Of a DNA stretch of 44,868 bases, positions 30,952 through 41,500 are shown piece by piece (the first letter of the stretch is position 1; every line of letters begins with the position of its first letter). The DNA comes from a virus. The stretch spans positions 1 to 44,868 of IMG/VR virus record IMGVR_UViG_3300025151_000074. One strand, written 5' to 3'. The notes below the pieces were generated by a model that saw only the letters and a list, made by a program, of their open reading frames with translations, did not search any database and was not told the origin of the DNA. A program made the position numbers and the translations under genes.

Positions 30952-32583
30952 ATGGGAGCATACGATAATCCAAAAATAATAGAAGATTTATATGGGGCTA
31001 AAGCTTGGGCTGAAGCATCCATGATGTTAAGTAAAACCTTAGTTGGTTCTGTAGCCGCTATTAACAAAGCTCGTGGCGATGCTTATTTAGAAACTAGAAA
31101 GAGGCAAGAAAAAATTAACGGAATTGAAAGCCGTATAATGCTAAATAAAAACAAAGAATTACAAGGTAATATAGCAACCTTTAAAAGTACATCAGGTGTC
31201 ACTGATACTTTAGTACAGCAATTTCAAGAAAATGGTAGAATATTTTTAGAAGGAACTGAAAACCAAATGGGTGCTATTGAAGCACAAACTTTGTTAGAAA
31301 CTGATAGTAGTCTTACAAAAAAAGAAAAACAGAACCTACAAGATATAATAACAAGATCTGATACTTATCAAACAAATATGATACAGTTTGCAGGAAAAAT
31401 AAAAGGAAATTTAGATCTTATAAATGAACAAAATCAAATTTCTATTAAAGATTATTATTGGGAAGGGGAAACTGAACGGGATCAAATTATTTCTATGTTA
31501 ACTGGTAATTTTTTAGACAATCAATCTCTAGAAGGAATAGTATCATCGTCAAATAAAAATTTAGAAACTGATTATAAAACTGGAAAAAATACTTTAGTTG
31601 TAGAACATAAGGTTAAAAAAGATAATAAATATTTAAAAGGTTTATTTGATGATTATGAGGAAGATGAGAATGGATTTATAACGTTGAGGTTTGAAAAAAA
31701 TGCAAATAAATGGGACGGTGAATTATTAAAAAAATCCATACAAGGAGTTGATATAGATACTATAGCTAATGATACAAATATTACAATAGATGGTAAGTTA
31801 AATAAAGATCTTATGTCAGTTCCTTTGATAGGTGCATTAGACTCTGATGGATATAGAAATTATGATCACTTTGTTAATGTAAATTTTTTAGACGAATCAT
31901 TTAAGCTTGCTCCTGAAGTTGATGCTCAAATAGAAGCAAGAATTTTAACCTCTGATAATAACGCCCAAAGAGATTACATAACAAATGTTTTACAAGCTAG
32001 AAACAATATTCCAGATGGTTTCTTTGAAAAACCTATTGAAGAGCAAGTAGAATTATATAAAGAATGGATTTTAACTAAGATGAAAAGAGACTTAGGTTTA
32101 TCAGGGCCAGGTGATGAAGGTAATAAGTTACTTCCTAATCAAGAACTTGTTTTCAGAGAAATAACTAATGCGGATGCAGCTATTATAAACCAAGGTCAAT
32201 ACTATAAAGATAACCCTACACGTCAGGTTATAGCTAACGAGCCAGGTTATTTTATTAGAACCAGACAAAAAGAAAGAGTCACAAGTGTAGATACAGAAAC
32301 AGGTAAATGGAAAACTCTTCAATTAAAAAATATGGAAGACGGTCAAAAGCAAGTTTATGGTATGAGCGGAAATAAAGGAGTAAGTATTATTAAAGGATCA
32401 GATGGCCTATATAAACAATACAAGTGGGTAACAGCAAGAGCATCTGCACCTGGAGATTCTGAAAAAGGTGTTGGCTCAGCTAGTGTAACTCAAGGAACAT
32501 GGCAGCTAATAAAACCAAGTGATCCTCGCTATGTAGATCCAAGCAGTGATCCAAAGACCTTTAAGAATTTCTTAGGATATTAA
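30952..32583 (+). CDS. Internal virion protein candidate (543 aa)
   Basis: A 543-residue hydrophilic protein between the small Ala-rich ejection protein and the giant 3478-aa protein. The N-terminal ~70 residues are helical and Lys/Arg-rich (YGAKAWAEASMMLSKTLVGS; TRKRQEKINGIESRIMLNKN). The middle is Asp/Asn/Glu-rich with alternating helices, and the C-terminal ~100 residues have beta character (TGKWKTLQLKNMEDGQKQVYG; KQYKWVTARASA). No catalytic motif is apparent. It is 14 bases after the preceding stop and 11 bases before the giant gene. The position of a medium-size middle ejection protein, as in T7-like phages, suggests the role. That assignment is inference from order and composition. Confidence 0.55.
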   Translation: MGAYDNPKIIEDLYGAKAWAEASMMLSKTLVGSVAAINKARGDAYLETRKRQEKINGIESRIMLNKNKELQGNIATFKSTSGVTDTLVQQFQENGRIFLEGTENQMGAIEAQTLLETDSSLTKKEKQNLQDIITRSDTYQTNMIQFAGKIKGNLDLINEQNQISIKDYYWEGETERDQIISMLTGNFLDNQSLEGIVSSSNKNLETDYKTGKNTLVVEHKVKKDNKYLKGLFDDYEEDENGFITLRFEKNANKWDGELLKKSIQGVDIDTIANDTNITIDGKLNKDLMSVPLIGALDSDGYRNYDHFVNVNFLDESFKLAPEVDAQIEARILTSDNNAQRDYITNVLQARNNIPDGFFEKPIEEQVELYKEWILTKMKRDLGLSGPGDEGNKLLPNQELVFREITNADAAIINQGQYYKDNPTRQVIANEPGYFIRTRQKERVTSVDTETGKWKTLQLKNMEDGQKQVYGMSGNKGVSIIKGSDGLYKQYKWVTARASAPGDSEKGVGSASVTQGTWQLIKPSDPRYVDPSSDPKTFKNFLGY

Positions 32584-32594
32584 AACAATTAAAT

Positions 32595-35500
32595 ATGAAT
32601 TATTATCACCCAGATAATCCTGATAAAAGATATAGTTGGAATCAACTATCTAGTTTAGCAGGAAGTGAGGATCCAGAAATAGTAAATGCTTACATACGAG
32701 ACAACGGGTATTTAGCTGTTACTGAGGGCGACACAATGTTAGATGATACGAGTATACCTACCGTAGCAGATGTGGTGGATAATATAAATATAGATGAAGA
32801 TATTTATGAAACGAATAGAAAACCTGATACGTATGATGAGTTAGAAGGTATTGTAAATAAATATAAAGGCGTACAAACATGGAGCACAGACGGAGGAGCG
32901 AATATAGTTGATGACTGGGCAGACCCTGTAGAAAGTGCTTATGTAGAACCTGAGGAAACTATTGATATTACGACTAGTAATCTTCCTAATGCATTTGAAG
33001 ATATACTTAAGCCTTATATGGAAAGGCACAACATAAAAAGTGATTGGAAAAGTATACATTCTAAAGACTTTATGAATGTTTATGATATAGTAGATGATAT
33101 GAAGGTTAATGGTGATCCTAAAGAACAAGAAGCTGCTAATTATCTTTCTAAAATTTTAAATTTAGAAATTGTAGATCCTGAAAATCCTTTGTCTATACTT
33201 AGCCAAGAAGAAGAACTAGCTGAGACTTGGTTAGAAACTAATTTTGGAGGAATTGAAGTTGTACAATCAGATGATTATAGAGATGAACTTAAAATATTTG
33301 TTAAAGGACAAGACAATCCATTTGTTTTAAGTCTAGAAAATAATACTTTTGAAGATTGGAAAAAGAATTTAGAAATTATAAGTCAAATTAGTAATACTCA
33401 AAAAGTTTTAAGTGCTGAACAGCTTAAAAATCAATACTCAGGAGATTGGGTACGTAATTTATTAGATTTAGGAAAAGAAGATGAAGGATGGGGATTAGCA
33501 GAGATAAATAATGGGTTAGAAGTTGCTGGATATAGAATTGCGGGTGGAGACAAACCTATGTTACAACAAAAGCAAGATGGTAAATGGGTAACGATTTTTA
33601 CACCTGAAATTGAAGCTGAGCTTGGTGATATTCCTGATTGGACAATCACTAGTCGTTGGGACAGAGCTTTAATGAGTACAGAAAATGTACCTAGACATCA
33701 TCGATATTTAGGATATAAAAGAATATCTGATTGGTTACAAGATAATATAGATGAAAAAGGAAGAGATGATCTTTTAAAACATGCTTATGATTTAGCAGTA
33801 GCAAATAATCAATATGTTGAAAAATTAAGAATAGAGCAAATAAAACCTCTTATAAGTCCTATTGAAGTAAGAGAAGATATTTTTAAACTTCCTCGCAAAC
33901 AGACATGGGCTCAAGCAGGAATGACAGCTGTATCTATTGCTGAAGGAGAAATACTATGGGATAGTAAAGACTTAGGAATATATTGGCGTACGTTAGAACA
34001 GCAAGTTTTAAATTTAAAAGAGGCGAATAAAATAACCCAAAAACAAGTAGATGCTTTTTATGCTTATGTAGAGAGTTTACCTGAACAAAGAAAACAAATC
34101 CAAAATGATGATGTAGAGGGAATGAATAATTTTTGGAGCGGGTTAGCAAGTTTAGATGGTTTACAAGATCAACCCGGTAATATTTTTACTTATTCTGAAG
34201 GTGAAGAGGTTTTTCAAGCTGACTTAAGAAAAATATTAACTGGCCAAATGGCTGCAGGAAATCTAGCTTCAGATACATTTTTTGATGATGAAGTAATAGA
34301 CTATGGTTTAATTAGTGTTATGGGACCTTTTGGAGAACCCATGGAAGTACGTAATAATTTTCTTGTAAGTTTATTTAATCAAGAAGGAGAGAACCAATTA
34401 TATACAAAATCTACAGGAGCAATGGCGCTTTTATTTAAAGCAGAAGATCAGAAAGCTTTAATAGAACTTGGTAATGCTGTAATGAGAGATGATTTACGTT
34501 TAGCAGAGAGAGAAAGAAAAGTTGTTGGGAATTTATTAGAACAACTTCCAGAAAGAGCCGCACCTGTATTTCAAGGTGGTATTAAAAAACTTACAGATCT
34601 ATTAGAAAATGTAGATGCTGAAATAAACTTTAGTTTTATTCAATCAGGTGATGATTCTTATATACAATTAGAAGCGGCTGCTGGAACTAAATTATCTAAA
34701 GAGGATCAAAAGAAATTTAATCAAGCTGTAGAAGTAGCTAATCAATTATCTTATTTTATAAATGACTTACAGGTTTCTCAAAACGCTATAACAAATAAAT
34801 ATAGAGATATAACTGATAAAACTTTAAAATATTTAGAAGACACTAAGTATAGTGATCAAATGTTTAATGTAACACAGTTAGAATATGGGGGTGGAGATTT
34901 ATTAGGACAAGATTTATCTGGAGGTTTTAATTCCCTATGGTTAACAGCTGCTGGATTATTTGATAGCGAATATGCTTTACGAGAACAAAGAAAAGAAAAT
35001 CAATTAGCTACTGCTTTTCAACCAATGGCTGATTATAGCATGGTAGAAGGGTTTAAAGGAAATGGATTTTTTGCTGGAGTACAATTAAAAAATGGAGAAA
35101 TATATAGAGAAGGATTGTTAAATTCTGCAAGATTCGGTGCTCAACAAACAGCTAATACTATGCTTGCTTTAGGAACAGGAGGTATAGGTAGAGCAACAGC
35201 AGGTGCATTACAATTAAGTTTAAAAGGAGTTAATATAGCAACTAGAGCTTCAATAGCTGTTCCATTTGGATTTAGTAGTTATGGAGATACATGGAGAAAT
35301 TTAACAATTCAACAAGATATACTTGATTCTGCATATCAAAATCAACAATATTTAGACAATGCTTGGAATAATAAAGATATTACCAACATGTTTGATTATA
35401 GTAGAAAAACTGCAGAAAATAATAGAATAATAGCTCAAAGCGAACTTAGTCCTTTGCAAATCCATTCAGCATCTGGTGCTAATGCAACTATAGAAATGGC

Positions 35501-38500
35501 TTTTACTTACGCTATTGGTACTGGTAAAAATACGGTAGCTTTTTATGACGATATTGCAACGTTTAAAAACTTTTATAAAAATTCTAACACTAGTAAATTA
35601 AGACAAATATTAAATAATAATAATGCTACAGGAAAAAGGTGGGGTGATTTATCTTTTAAAACTCAAGCTCAAATCTCATTATTATATGGAAAAGAATGGA
35701 CTAAAAGACAAGGAAGAGAATTAGTAGAAGAATTAGCTATTGAAACTAATCAACAAGTAGTTACTCAACACATGATCTTAGGTAAAGAGATAGATTTAAG
35801 TAGATTAGATGATGTTGCGTGGTCTACAATTATATCTTCCTCTCCTATGAACACAGGTGGTGTAGTAATTAATGCTTATAATACTGTAGGAAGAACTATT
35901 AAAAATACAGAGACTATAAATAAGGCGAATAATAGAATAGATGGTTGGTTAGGTGATTTAGAAAACTTACATGGAAATAATAAGAAAAGAAGAAGTGAAA
36001 TTTTAAAATTAATAAATAATGAATTTCAAGCTTTAGGTTTTGAGCATTTTAAAATGACAGCTAATACTTTAGCTTTAGGTAAAGACAAAATATATGAGCT
36101 AATAGAATTAAACGAGATGAAAGTTGGTTTATACCACGCGGCAGGAGTAAGACCCGGTATGAATCAAAAGCAAGTAACTGAACAGATAAATAATTATAAG
36201 AAAACATTAAATGCTTCTGAAAGAGAATCTTTTGAAGGTCGAATGGCAAATATAGAAGGTTCTATAAAGGCGATACAAGAAGATACTAATTGGGAGGCGG
36301 CTAAAACCAATTTAGGTTCTACTTGGACATATTATAATAGAAATCTTAATGATACTGATAATAAATATAAGGGATTAAAAAATGATCAAGAACGTATAGC
36401 TTATATTTTACAGACACAAAGAGAAGATAGAATACAATATGAAATAAATAAAGCTAAAGCCAATGCCACAGAACAAGAAAAATCATTAATTAGTGCTTTA
36501 GTTTTATCTTCTGCTAATTATAGAAAGAAAACTGGAGATTGGGGTAGAATAAGCAAGAAAAGATTACAAGCTTTAGAGGATCAAATTTGGGAACAAATAG
36601 GTAGAAAACAGTATTTGTTAAACAACAAGGCTCTTACTGTTGCTATTAATACTAGTGTAGCTGCAGATAATATTTTAAATAAAACATCTTTAAATTATAT
36701 AGAAGTAACTGAAAATGATATAGAATTAGAATTACATAAAAAACAATATAATTATTTAAGTCCTAAACAAAAGCAGTATTTAATTGATAACTATAAAAAA
36801 TCCGGTGGTTATGGGATGGTTTTAACTAATGAAGATGGAAGTCAAACTTATATAGTTAAAAACGAAGAAAAAGCTCGAAAAGCTGTAGAAGAAAAAAATA
36901 TTATTCCAGCTGGTACTGTTGCGTATCATGAATATAGACACGCTCAAGATGCTTTATATTTTGATGATGATCCAGGTAAAATAAGTCTTTATGCAGAAAA
37001 TTTATTTAGAAAGATTTGGGTAGAAAATAGAAACAATGCCAGTAGTAGTCTTAGTTATGCTGGATTAGAAGGTGTAAGATCTTTTGTTAATACTGAAAAT
37101 CCACAATTTAATAAGAAAGATACAAAGTTAATTCAAGATTTGTTTTACTTTAGAAATGTAGAAGAAGGAAGTTTTTGGAATGAAGATGGAACTTTTACTG
37201 AAAAAGGTAGAAAAGTTTGGGATAATATAAGTGATATAGCTAAAGATGAATTAGCAAAAAGAATAGAAGAATATATTTTAGCTAATATAGAATATATTAA
37301 TAACGAAGATTCTAGTTTAGTTAAAGAAAATAAAAGTAAAATATATTTACAAGAAGCTATATTAGGTAGAGTGTTTGGAAGAAATTTAATATCTACTCCT
37401 GATAGAGCTGTAAATTTTGCAATAGACAATGCTAACGCTTTTATGAATGGAGAAGTACCTTTAAGGATGAAAGCTAAGGGTATAGCTTTACAAGACATCG
37501 GAGCTCTTCCTAAAGATTTAAATAGAATAGAAAAACTTGGTAGAAAAATAGCTAAACAACTTAAGTTATCTGGTGTAGAAATATCAGGAGAAGCGAAAAA
37601 GGCGAAAGGTATAATAGATAGATTAGGTCTACCTTTTGATCCAGAAACAGGTATAGGATTTAATTATGGTAATCAAGTATGGAATAATAAATTAGCTAGT
37701 GAATTAGTAGGTGTTGTTACCGCGTATGTAAATGATGTTAAAAACTATGGAAAGCAACCAATTAATGTTAAAGAAGAATTAATATTTGGAGCTATATCAG
37801 GTCTTTACACAATAGGTAAAGACGGTAAGAATGATATTTCTAGATTTGACCCCAATATAAATGATAGTTTATATGGATATTTAATGGGTAGAATTAGGTT
37901 TAGAGTAGGTGATGTATGGAATGATCTCTTTAAAGACCAAATAAAAACAGTTGATTTAGAAAAGGCGAAAGGTAGAGTTAGTGAAGAAAAAGCTCCTGTT
38001 AAAACTGAACCTAAACCTAAAAAACCTAAACCTAAAAAAGAAATTAAAAAAGAAGTAGACTCATTTTTTGATGATTTAAAGATAATGGGTAAACCATTAG
38101 CAGATAATCAAGCTTATATAGATAAAGTTGTAAGAGCTATAGATTCTACATTAAGAACTAAATTACAAGGAGTAGAACCTGGAAGTAAAGATTATAAAAA
38201 AATAGTAAGAGATGAAATATCAAAAGCAACTGCATTTGATATAGAAAACTTAATGTTTTATGGAACAAGAGATCCTAAAGAAATAAAAGAACTAACTAAA
38301 GGTTTAAATAAACAACAAATAGCGGATTTAAAATATAAAAATGTAATTAATTTTATAAAAGATAATGCAGATGTTATTTTAAATAAATTAGATATAACAA
38401 CTATAAATTATAGTTATCCTTTTTTAAGTGAAAAGTTAAGAGATGATGATGGAAAAATATTAAGATATAGTGCTCCAGAATCTAGAGAGTATAATGACGC

Positions 38501-41500
38501 AATAGATAAAGGTTATATAAAAGGACAAAAGATAAAAGATATTTATGCTGGAAATGCTAGAACAGTTAAAAAAGTTTTAAATCCTAAATTAATAAAACAA
38601 TGGATTAATTACTTTACTGATCCTTCATTAGCAGAAAACACTAGAGATGCAAGATTTGTTAGTTTAGCAAAAATAATTTCTGAAGAATTAGGTCAAGATT
38701 TAGTACCTAATATTATACGATCTTTAAATCCAACTGCATTAGTAGAGTCTGAAATATCTGCTATAGAAAGATCTATGGGTAGAGTAAAGTATTCCTCTAA
38801 AATATTAGGTGAAAAATTATATAATGAATGGCAAGGCAAAGAAGATATATTTTTAAAAGGATTATATGATTTATTAAATCAAAATAAAATTACTCCAGTA
38901 AATATAGAGAACTTACATCGATCTATATATAATGAAAAGAAATATGATGATTATCATAAAAAAATATCTAGATATTATTCTTCAGCTTTAAAACCATATG
39001 TAAAAATAGTAGATAAAACCTTAATAAAGAAAAAAGATTTTTTAAGTTACGCTCAAGAAGTAATTGCAAATCAAGATCCAAATCAAACTGTGTTTGATTA
39101 TGTAGAAGGCACTACATTAAATGCTGAAAAAGCTTTTGATCCAGGAACTAATGGAGCTATGATTGATATAGCTAGAGAAAATGTTGTTTCTATTGAACAG
39201 AATAGATACAAAAACACGAAAAACAGGAAAAAGAAAGACGAATTAATACAGCAAGCTTGGACTTTTGGAAACCTAAGTTATAGTGCCTCCGGTGCTGTAG
39301 GACAAGGTTGGAAAAAAGAAAATGGTCAATGGGTACAAACTAATAGAAGAAGAGGAGGTAAAGATTTATTTAGTGGAGCTACAGATTTTAATGATAATTA
39401 CATGAAAGTAGCTTTCCCAGATATAAAAGAAATAGATTCTAGGACTATAACATTAGAAGATGGAAGAGTTTTAAAGAGAAAATATGTAAATCCTAGAAGT
39501 TCTATAATAGTTCAAAAGAAAAACATTGTAAATCTAGAAGGCGATGATAGTGCTACTACAGATTTAAGAGAAGCTGCTTGGAATTGGACAGTTAATATTA
39601 TTAAAAACATTAAAAAGTTTGATCCTGATGTTCAAGCTATGATTCTTACTTCTTTAAATGATGGTACAGCTACTGCATTAAGAATTGCTGCTCCATTATA
39701 TGGACATGCTACTGTGTTACCACATAAAAACTGGAACAAAGATAGACAAGCTTTTCTTATTCGTAAGAAAGATAAAGACGGGAATCAAGTATATAAAAAA
39801 GATAAAGGTGAATTCGTATTAGATGAAGATGGAAATAAAATTCCAGTATATGAAAATGCTTATCGATGGGAACACTCTATACCAGCTAGATTAGTTTTAT
39901 ATTATTTATATGATAATTTAATAAATAGAAATAAAACTATAAATATAAATAAATTAAAAGAAGATTATAGAGTTAGTATTATTCCTATTGAAATGGATGA
40001 AGTGATAACTAAAACTGGATTTTCTAAAACTGCATTAGCAAGTTATATTCCAGGAATAGAACCTTGGTGGAAAAGAATGTATAATCCTTTTACATTAGGT
40101 AGAATTCAATACGGTGTTAAAGGGTATGATTCTAAAGCTCCTATAATTGGAGCTAAATGGGAAAAATATTACAACCAAAAGGTAGGAACTTTATTTAAAA
40201 TAAATGCTAAACAACAGAATATAACTAACTTCATTGGGGATAAAGCAATGAGTAATGCGCGTTCTCCAAAATGGAGTGGTAAAATTAAAAAAGCTAGAGT
40301 ATTTGATTTTGATGATACTTTAGCAAAATCTAAAAGTAAAGTAATAGTTACTTTAGATAATAAAACTTTTAAAATAACTCCTAGTGAATTCGCTGAAAAA
40401 GCTGGTACATTAACAGAGCAAGGTGCTACATTTGATTTTAAAGAATTTAATTATGTTAAAGAAGGTAAAAAAGGTCCTTTGTTTAATGTAGCTAAAATGA
40501 TAAATGAATCAAAAGGAAAAAGAGATATTTTTGTTTTAACCGCTAGGCCTCAAGTAGCAGCAAAACCTATTCAAGAGTTTTTAAACAACTTAGGTTTAAA
40601 AATTCCTTTAGAAAATATTATAGGATTAGAAGATGGTAGACCTCAAGCTAAAGCTAATTGGTTTATTCAAAAAGCTAGTGAAGGATATAATGATTTTTAT
40701 TTTGCTGATGATGCGTTAAAAAACGTAAAAGCTGTTGAAGAAGTTTTAAACGTATTAGATGTTAAATCTAAGGTTCAACAAGCTAGAATAAAGTTTAGTG
40801 GAGAATTAAGTGATGAGTTTAATAAAATGATAGAGCGTCAAAAAGGCGTAAAATGGGAAGCAACTTATTCTAAAATAAAAGCTAAGCTTGATGGTAAAAG
40901 ACCTTGGCATGATATTAGTAATCCTATTATTCCTCCATCAGCTGATGACTTTAGAGGTTTAACAATGTATGTATTTGCGGGTAAAGGAAAGCAAGGAGAA
41001 GCAGATCAGGCGTGGTTTGATAGAGCTTTAATAAAACCTTACACTAGAGGTATTGCTGCTATGGAAAAAGCAAAATATGCTATTAGTAATGGTTATCAAA
41101 CTTTAAAAAAGGCGAATCCTGAAGTAAGAGAAATTTTAAATACTAAAATCCCAGGTACTATATTTACCTATCAAGACGCTGTTAGAGTTAGTTTATGGGT
41201 AAAACAAGGTATAGATATGACTAGGTTTGGTTTGTCTAAAAGAGACGCGTTGTTTTTAAGTAGATTAGTTAAAAATGATCCTAAACTTAATTCTTTTGCT
41301 GAAGGAATTCTAGTTGTAATAAAACGTCCTGAATATATAGAACCTAAAATGGGGTGGGAAGGTAGTAGTATAATTGGAGATTTAAACGCTATAAGTACAG
41401 ATGTAAATAGAAAAGAATTTTTATCAGAGTTTATTGAAAATGTAGATATTATATTTAGTGAAGATAATTTAAATAAAGTTGAAGCATTGTATGGGAATCC

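Noticed and set aside
37145-37498. Minus-strand 117-codon open frame opposite the giant gene
   Set aside because: A shadow of the coding strand, low complexity, no leader and no neighbours on that strand. The same applies to the other minus-strand frames (for example 12597-12908, 17540-17842, 32841-33128).
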